A DNA stretch of 64,000 nucleotides from Draconibacterium mangrovi (lineage in GTDB: Bacteria; Bacteroidota; Bacteroidia; Bacteroidales; Prolixibacteraceae), in NCBI RefSeq assembly GCF_010586825.1, contig NZ_JAAAGB010000012.1, positions 62,001 through 126,000 on the forward strand, read 5' to 3'. Shown here in pieces: positions 8,922-19,906 of this stretch; position 1 is the first letter of the stretch; each line of letters starts with the position of its first letter. A program made the translations under genes and the position numbers. The notes beneath the pieces were generated by a model. That model did not search any database. It was given only the letters and a program-made list of their open reading frames with translations, and was not told where the DNA came from.

Positions 8922-9022
8922 GCAAATATGTTGAAGTGAAATGCACCCGGCAAATTTGCAAAGCGATAGATTTAAAGGGCGGCTTTCAACCGGTTCGATT
9001 TAAATAATTTAAAACTAAAAAT

Positions 9023-9403
9023 ATGAATATTCCAGCTGATTTGAAATATACGCAAGACCACGAATGGGTACGCGTTGAGGGAGATGTAGCTGTTGTAGGT
9101 GTTACCGATTTTGCTCAGGGAGAACTGGGTGATGTTGTGTTTGTTGAAATTGAAACTGAAGGTGAAACACTGGATAAAGGTGAAACTTTTGGTACAGTTG
9201 AGGCAGTGAAAACCGTTTCTGACCTGTTTATGCCGGTTGGAGGTGAAGTTGCCGAGTTTAACGAAGACCTGGCCGATGACCCTGAATTGGTAAACAAAGA
9301 TCCTTACGGAAAAGGATGGATGATTAAAGTGAATATTGCTGATGCATCGGAGTTGGATGACCTGATGGATGCTGACGCTTACAAAGCAATGATTGAAGCT
9401 TAA
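9023..9403 (+). CDS. gcvH: Glycine cleavage system H protein
   Basis: The 126-residue lipoyl carrier has the lipoylation site K63 in [12 protein letters not shown] and the family-typical YTQDHEWV start and GWMIKV end. It shuttles the aminomethyl intermediate between the P, T and L proteins of glycine cleavage in the cytoplasm. The gcvT and gcvP genes are not in this window, so H is encoded alone, with its own promoter and a strong terminator immediately downstream. Start, length and motif are all standard. Confidence 0.97.
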   Translation: MNIPADLKYTQDHEWVRVEGDVAVVGVTDFAQGELGDVVFVEIETEGETLDKGETFGTVEAVKTVSDLFMPVGGEVAEFNEDLADDPELVNKDPYGKGWMIKVNIADASELDDLMDADAYKAMIEA

Positions 9404-9421
9404 GAGATTTACAGCATACGT

Positions 9422-9456
9422 AAATGCCTCATCGTTTTCGGTGGGGCATTTTTTTG
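9422..9456 (+). terminator. Intrinsic terminator of gcvH
   Basis: A 12-bp stem (AAATGCCTCATC at 9422-9433 pairing with 9440-9451, including two G-U pairs in RNA) has a 6-nt loop and runs into a T tract (9449-9456), 19 bp after the gcvH stop. Confidence 0.85.
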
Positions 9457-9539
9457 TGCCATTGTTTGATGAAACCCATCTGTCACATTCAGGCAGCTTG
9501 TCATTGAAATATGGAACCATTCCTAAGATTTAATTCTGT

Positions 9540-9707
9540 CCGCCATAATTCGATGAAAGCTTCTTTTGGGTTTTGTTTAGCCTTTCATCAACCGATGAAA
9601 GCTGGTAAGAATTTAGTTATACACTTTCATTATAGGATGAAAGACTGTAAATAGTATATTTCTTCATTTCATCAACCGATGTTAGCTTGTTGAAATGCAC
9701 AAAAAAG
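9540..9707. repeat. Array of four degenerate 42-bp units, each a hairpin
   Basis: The motif CGATGAAAGCT recurs at 9551 and 9593 exactly, and as GGATGAAAGAC at 9635 and CGATGTTAGCT at 9677, always 42 bp apart. In unit 2 (9582-9601) CTTTCATC-AACC-GATGAAAG forms a perfect 8-bp hairpin; in unit 3 (9624-9643) CTTTCAT and ATGAAAG pair over 7 bp; unit 4 keeps the left arm and part of the right; unit 1 keeps only the right arm. It lies in the gcvH-nrdJ convergent gap. No coding frame explains it. Confidence 0.75.
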
Positions 9708-9730
9708 CCGGAATCAAAATGATCCCGGCT
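9706..9730 (-). terminator. Intrinsic terminator, probably for nrdJ
   Basis: AGCCGGAATC (9706-9715) pairs with GATCCCGGCT (9721-9730) over 10 bp with one mismatch and a 5-nt loop. On the minus strand the stem is followed by a T-rich run, the complement of AAAAAA at 9701-9706. It lies about 120 bp past the nrdJ stop. Confidence 0.7.
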
Positions 9731-9848
9731 CTTTATATTGTTTATCGAATTAATTATACCGATGTGAATTCAAATTAAACTTTTCAATCGGCATTAGCCA
9801 TTGTAATTTCAGCCTTTCGCTTAAGGCTCATGCTGAAAACAATTGGTA

Positions 9849-12401
9849 TTATCCGCATTTCGAGCATCCGCAAGAGAGGCAGGTTAAACAGCCTTCCTGG
9901 TACACTACATCGTCAGATCCACATTCGCCGCATTTTGCATCATCGGCAATTGTTCCGTCCGGAATGTATTTCTTTAGTGCACGTGCCACACCTGCTTTCC
10001 ACGAGTTAATGGTTTCGTTGTCCAGTTGCAGACTGGTTACCAGTTCAACAATTTTATGAATTGGCATTCCGTGGCGCAAGGTTCCTGAAATTAACTTGGC
10101 GTAGTTCCAGTATACCGGGTTGAATTTGTGCGACAATCCTTCAATAGTGGTTTTGTAGCCACGTTTGTTCGCGTATTGGAAATCGTAACGCGAATCTTCG
10201 CCTTCCCAGCTTTTAATAATGTAACCTTTTGTTACCGAGCGAGGCAGCAGAATTCCGTCTTCGTCGTCGTGCAAACCGGTGAAAATCTCGTATGGTTTGC
10301 CATCCGTTAAACCGATAAAAGCAATCCACTTCTCTTTGTTGTTTTGGAAACGTACAACGTCGGCTTCCAGTTTTTCAGGACGTTTCAGTGGGAATGAGCC
10401 GTCTTCTGTTTTTTTCTTGTTGTCGTCGTTCGAAATAAGCACACCCGAGCGTGAGCCGTCGCGATAAACGGTAACACCTTTACAACCGCTTTTCCATGCT
10501 TCGAAATACAAGTCGCCAACCAGTTCTTCTTTTACATCGGCAGGCAGGTTGATGGTAACCGAAATCGAGTGGTCAACCCATTTCTGGATTCTTCCCTGCA
10601 TACGCACTTTATTCAGCCAGTCAACATCATTCGATGTAGCTTTGTAATAAGGCGATTCTACTACCATTTTATCCAGCTCTTCCTGTGGATATTCAACAGA
10701 GGTATCGTAACCATTCGCTTTCATCCATGTTTTAAAGTGGTGGTGGAAAACGGTGTACTCTTCCCATGAGTCGCCAACTTCGTCAATAAAATCAACACGA
10801 ACATTTTTGTCGTTTGGATTTACTTTGCGACGGCGTTTGTATACCGGAAGAAAAACCGGTTCGATACCTGATGTTGTTTGTGTCATCAGGCTGGTTGTTC
10901 CGGTTGGAGCAATGGTTAACAGCGCAATGTTTCTACGGCCGTATTTTACCATTTTTTCGTAAAGCGCTGCGTCCGCATCTTTAAGACGGTTGATAAGCGG
11001 ATTGTTCTTTTCGCGCTCGGCATCGTATATGGTAAACGCTCCACGGTCTTTTGCCAGGTATACCGACGAACGATAAGCTTCAATGGCAATTGTTTTATGA
11101 ATTTCTTCCGAGAAATCAGTTGCATTATCGCTTCCATAACGTAATCCTAATGCAGCCAGCATGTCGCCTTCAGCAGTAATCCCAATACCTGTACGGCGGC
11201 CTTCTTTTGCTTTCCGACGAATACTTTCCCAAAGGTTTCTTTCTGTAAATTTAATTTCTTCAGCTTCCGGATCTTCCTCAACTTTTTCTAAAATGGCATC
11301 AATTTTTTCCAGCTCAAGATCGATAATGTCGTCCATAATGCGCTGTGCGTAATGGATGTGTTCTTTAAACAATTCGAAATTGAACTTCGCTTCTTTGGTA
11401 AATGGATTTTCAACGTATGAATACAAGTTGATGGCTAACAGGCGGCAGCTATCGTATGGGCATAACGGAATTTCTCCACAAGGGTTGGTAGAAACCGTGC
11501 GGTAGCCCAGGTCGGCGTAACAATCAGGCACCGATTCTTTAATAATGGTATCCCAGAAAAGAATTCCCGGTTCGGCTGATTTCCAGGCATTTTTTACAAT
11601 CTTTTTCCAGATTTTACCGGCATCGGTGTTTTTGGTGTACTGCGCTTTTCCGTTGATCGGGTATTGCTGAGTGTAAGGAGTTCCCGATTCAACAGCCTGC
11701 ATAAAATCATCCTGGATTTTTACCGATACGTTGGCGCCGGTTACTTTGCCCTGTTCCATTTTGGCGTCGATAAAACTTTCCGAGTCGGGATGTTTAATCG
11801 ATACCGAAAGCATAAGCGCACCACGGCGTCCGTCCTGGGCTACTTCGCGTGTTGAGTTGGAGTAGCGTTCCATAAACGGAACAATACCGGTTGAAGTTAA
11901 TGCCGAGTTCTTTACCGGAGAACCTTTTGGGCGAATGTGCGACAGGTCGTGTCCTACACCTCCGCGGCGTTTCATCAATTGCACCTGTTCCTGGTCAATT
12001 TTCATAATTCCACCATACGAATCCGAGTTACCGTCGTTGCCAACCACAAAACAGTTGGATAGTGATGCAATTTGGTAGTCGTTTCCAATACCCGTCATTG
12101 GTCCTCCCTGCGGAACAATGTATTTGAAATCTTTAAGGACGCTGTAGATTTCATCTTCGGTTAATGGGTTAGGGTAACGTTCTTCAATGCGTGCGATTTC
12201 TTTTGCAAGTCGTTTGTGCATATCGTCCGGTGTTAGCTCAAAAATATTTCCGAACGAATCTTTAAGGGCGTACTTATTCACCCAAACTCTTGCTGCCAAA
12301 TCGTCTCCTCTGAAGTACTCTAGCGAGGCTTTTACTGCTTCTTCCTGAGAGTAAATTTTTTTGCCCGCCGGGGCTTTTACAGATACTTCGTTTACTGCCA
12401 T
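9849..12401 (-). CDS. nrdJ: Adenosylcobalamin-dependent ribonucleotide reductase (class II, NrdJ)
   Basis: The 850-residue enzyme reduces ribonucleotides to deoxyribonucleotides using B12 and needs neither oxygen nor a second radical subunit. Visible landmarks are the redox cysteine C117 (SLSNCFVV), the active-site loop STNPCGEIPL with C308 and E310, and APTGTTS in the barrel. The C-terminus is a zinc/thioredoxin-accessible tail with seven cysteines (CGECGS, CLTCLSCGCSKCG). It is vitamin B12-dependent, so the organism must make or import cobalamin. It is a single gene on the minus strand; I see no cobalamin riboswitch upstream. Length and motifs are standard for long NrdJ proteins. Confidence 0.96.
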   Translation of the reverse strand: MAVNEVSVKAPAGKKIYSQEEAVKASLEYFRGDDLAARVWVNKYALKDSFGNIFELTPDDMHKRLAKEIARIEERYPNPLTEDEIYSVLKDFKYIVPQGGPMTGIGNDYQIASLSNCFVVGNDGNSDSYGGIMKIDQEQVQLMKRRGGVGHDLSHIRPKGSPVKNSALTSTGIVPFMERYSNSTREVAQDGRRGALMLSVSIKHPDSESFIDAKMEQGKVTGANVSVKIQDDFMQAVESGTPYTQQYPINGKAQYTKNTDAGKIWKKIVKNAWKSAEPGILFWDTIIKESVPDCYADLGYRTVSTNPCGEIPLCPYDSCRLLAINLYSYVENPFTKEAKFNFELFKEHIHYAQRIMDDIIDLELEKIDAILEKVEEDPEAEEIKFTERNLWESIRRKAKEGRRTGIGITAEGDMLAALGLRYGSDNATDFSEEIHKTIAIEAYRSSVYLAKDRGAFTIYDAEREKNNPLINRLKDADAALYEKMVKYGRRNIALLTIAPTGTTSLMTQTTSGIEPVFLPVYKRRRKVNPNDKNVRVDFIDEVGDSWEEYTVFHHHFKTWMKANGYDTSVEYPQEELDKMVVESPYYKATSNDVDWLNKVRMQGRIQKWVDHSISVTINLPADVKEELVGDLYFEAWKSGCKGVTVYRDGSRSGVLISNDDNKKKTEDGSFPLKRPEKLEADVVRFQNNKEKWIAFIGLTDGKPYEIFTGLHDDEDGILLPRSVTKGYIIKSWEGEDSRYDFQYANKRGYKTTIEGLSHKFNPVYWNYAKLISGTLRHGMPIHKIVELVTSLQLDNETINSWKAGVARALKKYIPDGTIADDAKCGECGSDDVVYQEGCLTCLSCGCSKCG

Positions 12402-12718
12402 TTTTTTTCTGTAAGTGTATTAAAAGTTATAAGAATGTATATTCGATTTCTTTAGATGTCAATCACAACAAAATTGTGTAATGCAATATAGAACAGAAAA
12501 CAAATATTTGGAATTTTTCTGAGCCCTAATTAATTAAAAGTTATCAACTTCAATTTGTTATGATTCAGTAATACAGTATGTTATATATTTGATAGTTAAG
12601 AAAAGTTTACCAAAACTGAAAATTATTATTAGCTGATGAAGATTTTTGTTAACAGAATATTACTTGTAAAAATTCAATTTTTCGAAGAATAATTTGCTAA
12701 CAAAAAGCGTGCAGTTTT
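12402..12718. other. AT-rich intergenic region upstream of nrdJ
   Basis: This 317-bp stretch has no coding potential. The only notable site is CACAACAAAATTGTG (12464-12478), an interrupted palindrome that resembles a single NrdR box. NrdR normally uses two boxes about three helical turns apart, and I see no convincing partner. AAAAATTCAATTTTT (12668-12682) is an AT-only inverted repeat after waaA. I find no clear promoter. Confidence 0.35.
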
Positions 12719-13957
12719 TCACTTTTTGTTAAAAACTTTATTTATGATAAGTGTTGTTGAGCCCACATTTTTTTCTACATATTTTTTGCAGATTTCAGAG
12801 GCATTTTTCAGGTTGTTGTTGTCATTCAAAAGCTTACTCAGCGTGGCTTCCAATTCAGTAAAATTTTGGATAGGGAAGGCTCCTTTTTCGTTAACCAGGT
12901 CAACAGCTTCTTTAAACTTTAAATAGTTCGGTCCGAATAAAATTGGCAATTTAAAAGTAGCTGCTTCCAGAATATTATGAATGCCCACGCCAAAGCCACC
13001 GCCTATGTACGCTATGTTTCCGTACTGATACAACGACGATAAAATGCCGATGGAATCAATTATTAACACATCGTAGCTGTTGATATCGGAAATATCGGCT
13101 TTGCTGAAGCAAATGGCCGGTTTTTTTAACAATTCCTGAATTCTGTTGATATTTGCGGGTGCAACCTCGTGTGGAGCGATTATAAACTTCACATCGCTGC
13201 TGTTGTTAATAAACGCTGCAAGCAGCTCTTCATCGGGCTTCCAGGTGCTTCCGGCAATCAGGGTTACATTTTTGCCTTTGAATTTTTCCACAATTTCGAA
13301 CTTTTTTGCACCGCGGGCAATTTCGGCCACCCGATCGAAACGGGTATCACCTGAAACAGTATAATGTTTGATGCCGGCCTGTTCAAGCAATTGTGCCGAA
13401 GTGTCGTTCTGTATAAAGATATGTTCGAAGCTGTGCAGCATTTTCCGGTACCACTTTCCCCAGGGTGTTGATTTAAAAAACTGCTGGTTTTCTCTGAAAA
13501 TGGCTGAGATAATATAAAGCGGAATTTGCTGGTTTTTGAGTTCGGCAATGTAATTGTACCAGAATTCGTATTTCACAAAAAATACTTTTTCAGGGCGGAC
13601 CATGCTGATAAACTCCTGTGCATTCTTTTTGGTATCCATGGGTAAATAGGCAACGATATCGGCACCTTCATAATTCTTTCGGATTTCGTAACCCGAAGGC
13701 GAAAAGAAAGTGAGTACGATCTTGTATTGCGGGTATTGCTTTTTTATTTCTTCCAATACCGGCCGGCCTTGCTCAAACTCGCCCAGCGATGCGCAATGAA
13801 ACCATATGTATGAGGCATCTTTGTTGATAGCCGAACCGAGCTTCTTTGTCCAGTTTTTACGCCCGGCAACAAACAGTTTTGCCTTCTCGTTAAATAAAGC
13901 CGCAACACGGATGAAAAGTCCGTAAAATAAAATTCCAAGGTTGTAAAATAAGCTCAT
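12719..13957 (-). CDS. waaA: 3-deoxy-D-manno-octulosonic acid (Kdo) transferase
   Basis: The 412-residue glycosyltransferase (GT30 N-terminal domain plus GT-B C-terminal half) has an N-terminal membrane anchor (YNLGILFYGLFIRVAALF). Family landmarks are IWFHCASLGEFEQGRPV with the catalytic glutamate, FFSPSGYE, KYEFWYNY, GSTWKPDEELL and GGFGVGIHNILEAA. It adds Kdo to lipid A precursor at the cytoplasmic face of the inner membrane. It lies 11 bp downstream of the lycopene-cyclase-like gene and is probably cotranscribed with it. Confidence 0.95.
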   Translation of the reverse strand: MSLFYNLGILFYGLFIRVAALFNEKAKLFVAGRKNWTKKLGSAINKDASYIWFHCASLGEFEQGRPVLEEIKKQYPQYKIVLTFFSPSGYEIRKNYEGADIVAYLPMDTKKNAQEFISMVRPEKVFFVKYEFWYNYIAELKNQQIPLYIISAIFRENQQFFKSTPWGKWYRKMLHSFEHIFIQNDTSAQLLEQAGIKHYTVSGDTRFDRVAEIARGAKKFEIVEKFKGKNVTLIAGSTWKPDEELLAAFINNSSDVKFIIAPHEVAPANINRIQELLKKPAICFSKADISDINSYDVLIIDSIGILSSLYQYGNIAYIGGGFGVGIHNILEAATFKLPILFGPNYLKFKEAVDLVNEKGAFPIQNFTELEATLSKLLNDNNNLKNASEICKKYVEKNVGSTTLIINKVFNKK

Positions 13958-13968
13958 CGTTTTCTGAA

Positions 13969-14658
13969 TTAATAGTGTTTCCGGTTGCTTAAATATTCGT
14001 AGATCGTTACGTTGATGAGTAATAGTAAAAACAGGTAACCAATCTTTTCAACCGGTACGCCAAAAATAGCTAATCCCATGGTGTGGGCCGAATCGTACAC
14101 GATTGCCGGAAGCGAATTTAAAATTGCCGAGACAATTAAAAAGGGTATTAATGAGATGGCCAGTGCAAGGTAGAATTTGGTGTAATATTTTCTGAAACGG
14201 TTACGAAAAACGGTGTAACCCAGGTAAATTGCCGAAAGGAAGAATGTAAAGAAGCTAAACATCCGGGTACGGAAAATGTAGGCCAAAACTCCTGTTGCGA
14301 GCAAAAGCACAAGGCTGATTATCACAAAATCATTGGGCTTTTCGAAATCCTCGAAACGGACTTTCAGCCACTCGTAAATATAAATGGATGATAGGGGAAT
14401 GATTAAAAATGCCAGCCACTCCTCAACCGGCAATCGAAGCAACTCGATTCCGGAAAGGTAATCGGGATTAAACGTCCAGATTCTCATTTGCATAAACCGG
14501 AGATCCCACATTACAAAAATGGCTCCGGCAAAAATTGCGGCAGGCAAAATATACTTTAGCCTGAAAACAAACCGCACCTTTTTCTGAAAGCTGAGAGCCA
14601 CCGGAATTACCAGGAAGATCAGCAGTAACAGCAGATACGATAGTTTTTGAATTTCCAT
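13969..14658 (-). CDS. Lycopene cyclase-domain membrane protein (CrtYcd-like)
   Basis: The 229 residues form about seven transmembrane helices. Two cyclase modules are visible in tandem: the first with LPVEEWLAFLIIP (P77-E80), the second ending in GVPVEKIGYLFLLLLI (about 200-215). The PxEE/PxE motif in a helix start is the hallmark of heterodimer-type (CrtYc/CrtYd) carotenoid cyclases, which close beta-ionone rings. No other carotenoid gene is close by; the nearest isoprenoid gene is the prenyl synthase near 43.8 kb. It is the first gene of a two-gene unit with waaA, an unusual pairing. The cyclase-domain call is good; the actual carotenoid substrate is unproven. Confidence 0.75.
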   Translation of the reverse strand: MEIQKLSYLLLLLIFLVIPVALSFQKKVRFVFRLKYILPAAIFAGAIFVMWDLRFMQMRIWTFNPDYLSGIELLRLPVEEWLAFLIIPLSSIYIYEWLKVRFEDFEKPNDFVIISLVLLLATGVLAYIFRTRMFSFFTFFLSAIYLGYTVFRNRFRKYYTKFYLALAISLIPFLIVSAILNSLPAIVYDSAHTMGLAIFGVPVEKIGYLFLLLLINVTIYEYLSNRKHY

Positions 14659-14745
14659 TTTTCTGAATTTTGAGCAAAGGTATTGGATTTGTTTAAAAAA
14701 GGGATTTTGGAAATGATTTTTTATAGCATCCGGAGTTTAAAAAAG

Positions 14746-14776
14746 AAAGGCGCAACGATTAGTTCGCAGCGCCTTT
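14746..14776 (-). terminator. Intrinsic terminator of the GH2 beta-galactosidase gene
   Basis: An 8-bp perfect stem (AAAGGCGC at 14746-14753 with GCGCCTTT at 14769-14776) has a 15-nt loop and is followed, on the minus strand, by CTTTTTT. It lies 22 bp past the stop of the GH2 gene. Confidence 0.8.
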
Positions 14777-14798
14777 TATCAGAACTTAAAGTCCTTGT

Positions 14799-18017
<3,219 letters not shown>

Positions 18018-18033
18018 CTACTTAAAGTGACGA

Positions 18034-18098
18034 CAAATTTAATATTTGCACCTATTTCTCGCTATAACAAAACAGGCAAAAAAATATAACAAAACGGG
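18034..18098 (-). promoter_or_regulatory. Promoter and direct-repeat operator of the GH2 gene
   Basis: On the minus strand a perfect -7 box TAAATTTG (plus-strand 18034-18041) lies about 38 bp before the GH2 start. Upstream of it are two direct repeats on the plus strand, TATAACAAAACAGG (18063-18076) and TATAACAAAACGGG (18085-18098), exactly 22 bp apart (two helical turns). No good -33 box is present, so transcription may depend on an activator bound at the repeats. The rest of the 482-bp gap (17997-18478) holds only the terminator below. Confidence 0.55.
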
Positions 18099-18415
18099 AA
18101 AACTCAGAATTAAGCACTAATTGAAGAGTGCAGATATCTCGTCGGGGATTATTTGTATGTATTTTATTGTTTGGATTATTGGTTATCAAACCTCTTCACC
18201 CTTTCTTGATTTGATTCAAACCAGTTGTTTGTTAAGACTGATGGGCTAATATTAAATCTGACTTGTATCCGGCCGATAACAAAAAAGAATATTTTTTAGT
18301 TTGCTATTTTTCAAACGAAAGCGATCTCTGCTGCAATTTTCAGAATCTGCTAAGTAGTTAAAAGTCTATTTCTTGGGAATATTTTGATATATCCCATTTC
18401 CATACAACAATAGAA

Positions 18416-18444
18416 AAACCCGTATACTGATCATATACGGGTTT
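18416..18444 (-). terminator. Intrinsic terminator of the cysteate-synthase-like gene
   Basis: An 11-bp perfect stem (AAACCCGTATA at 18416-18426 with its complement at 18434-18444), a 7-nt loop, and a T5 run on the minus strand lie 34 bp past the stop. The other strand also has a T-rich tail. Confidence 0.85.
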
Positions 18445-18478
18445 GTTTTTATATTGTCAATCGATATTTTGTGCTCAG

Positions 18479-19774
18479 TTACGAAAAAAGCTTTTCCACT
18501 TTTTGTTTTACCTCTTCTTCGTTCGGATTGATGTCGAAAACGATTTTAGGTTTTAAATAGAACAGCTCATTTTCGGCTTTGAATTTTTCTTCGCCGCCAC
18601 CTGTAATATTAAGCATTATCAGGTCGTCCTTTTTTACCGTACCGTCTTTAGCTGCTTCAATTAAAGTAGCAGTTGCAATAGCCGATGCCGGATGAATATC
18701 ATTACCTTCGGTTTTCAGGAATAATTCGCCCGCATGGGCAGCTTGTTCGTTCGATGCCAGCAATACTTCGCCGCCAGCATCTTTCATCGCGTCAAATAAT
18801 CCTCCGGCAATTGGGTATGGAGGTTTACGGTTCGATAAAACTTTGGCAACAATTGCTTCCACCTGCTCGCGGGCCAGGTTATCATCCAACGATAGCATGG
18901 CACGTGAGTCCGCTTTCCAGGCATCGTGAATAGGTGTAAACGGCGTGTTTTGCGAAACCATCAGTTTCATTTTTTTGCTGCCGAATCGTCCGTCTTCTAT
19001 CAAACGCAGGTTAGCTTCCCAGGCTGCAATTGCTCCGGTTCCGCTACCAATGGCCTGAAAATAGTAATCAGGAATTTCTCCAATGGTTGTAGTTGCCGAA
19101 AGCATTGTAGTTGCCATTCCGTCGCGGCGGGCAACGTTTTTTGCACCTCCTTCAGCAACAAAACCTTCCATCCCTGCAACGATGTTCGACAGGTGAATGG
19201 CATCGAAATAATCACTGCCCGATTTGCTGCAAATCAGTTTTACGCAATCGTTAATCGGGGCGTCGAACCAAAGTGCACCGATATTATCTTCGGGAACACA
19301 GATTAGCAGTGGAATATTGTTTTCAGAACAAACTCTTGCAAACGCACGCGAAGTATTTCCAGCCGAAGCCACCACCAGGGTTTGTTTCATATCTTCGGTC
19401 ATTCGGCCGCAAACCGAGTAAGCTTCGGTTTCTTTAAACGAAGCCGTTTTCATGTTTGTGCCTTTTTCGGGCCAGTAGCCGCTAAAGGTGATCCAAAGAT
19501 TTTCGAGCCCCAGTTCTTTTGCCAAACCCTCGCTTTTGTAAGTCACCGGAGCCGACGAACCTTCCAGCATTCTGCCAATTGGTAACCAGTCGGCAAATTT
19601 GTACAAGCCCCACGAATCGTCTTTTACGTCAATCTGTTTTTTATCGTAAATTGCACGAATTAACGTTGGTTCGGCCTCACCCGGAGCATCCAGCATCCAG
19701 CCTTCATCTTTAAACTCCTTGCCTGTTTTAAACGATTTCAGGATGTATTTTGTGGGCGAAAAATCTTTGCTCAT
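18479..19774 (-). CDS. Cysteate synthase-like PLP enzyme (threonine synthase superfamily)
   Basis: The 431-residue protein is a fold-type II PLP enzyme. The Schiff-base lysine is K114 in MKTASFKETEA, followed by the phosphate/substrate segment VVASAGNTSRAFA and a glycine loop GSGTGAIAA; NITGGGEEK is near the C-terminus. The run YKFADWLP...VTYKSEGLAKELGL...FSGYWPEKG is, from memory, characteristic of the cysteate synthase branch (phosphoserine plus sulfite to cysteate) rather than threonine synthase, which has NPTGSFKDR. In Bacteroidota cysteate feeds sulfonolipid (capnine) synthesis. The N-terminal cysteines seen in archaeal relatives are missing here (SFKTG). No acyltransferase partner is adjacent. 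Threonine synthase remains the alternative. Confidence 0.72.
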   Translation of the reverse strand: MSKDFSPTKYILKSFKTGKEFKDEGWMLDAPGEAEPTLIRAIYDKKQIDVKDDSWGLYKFADWLPIGRMLEGSSAPVTYKSEGLAKELGLENLWITFSGYWPEKGTNMKTASFKETEAYSVCGRMTEDMKQTLVVASAGNTSRAFARVCSENNIPLLICVPEDNIGALWFDAPINDCVKLICSKSGSDYFDAIHLSNIVAGMEGFVAEGGAKNVARRDGMATTMLSATTTIGEIPDYYFQAIGSGTGAIAAWEANLRLIEDGRFGSKKMKLMVSQNTPFTPIHDAWKADSRAMLSLDDNLAREQVEAIVAKVLSNRKPPYPIAGGLFDAMKDAGGEVLLASNEQAAHAGELFLKTEGNDIHPASAIATATLIEAAKDGTVKKDDLIMLNITGGGEEKFKAENELFYLKPKIVFDINPNEEEVKQKVEKLFS

Positions 19775-19801
19775 TCTACGTCTGTTTTATTTTAAGAAGG
19801 A

Positions 19802-19830
19802 CAAATGTAGAAAATGCAGACATAAAACAA
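19802..19830 (-). promoter_or_regulatory. Promoter of the cysteate-synthase-like gene
   Basis: Read on the minus strand: -33 TTG (19830-19828), 18-bp spacer, -7 TACATTTG (19809-19802), a full match to the Bacteroidota consensus, with a leader of about 20 nt before the ATG at 19774. It lies in the divergent gap shared with the rhamnosidase gene. Confidence 0.7.
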
Positions 19831-19906
19831 GCGAAAAATGTTAATTCTTAAAGTCTGAATAATAAACTTATTGGTAACTTTAAGCAATTCAACAAAACCT
19901 AATACT

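Noticed and set aside
8972-9520. 182-residue open frame on the minus strand over gcvH
   Set aside because: It lies fully opposite gcvH, which has its lipoyl motif, promoter and terminator. Its composition is that of an antisense frame.
9540-9707. Possible CRISPR array (regular repeats with spacers)
   Set aside because: The repeats are only about 20 bp, degenerate, and the period of 42 bp includes no unique spacer of usual length; no cas genes are near.
12402-12718. Cobalamin riboswitch upstream of nrdJ
   Set aside because: The conserved B12 box (GCCACTG-like) is not visible on the coding strand and the region is too AT-rich to form the known structure.
19871-19906. TTG start giving a longer rhamnosidase
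   Set aside because: It would add 12 polar residues before the signal peptide; GTG at 19907 gives a standard signal sequence.
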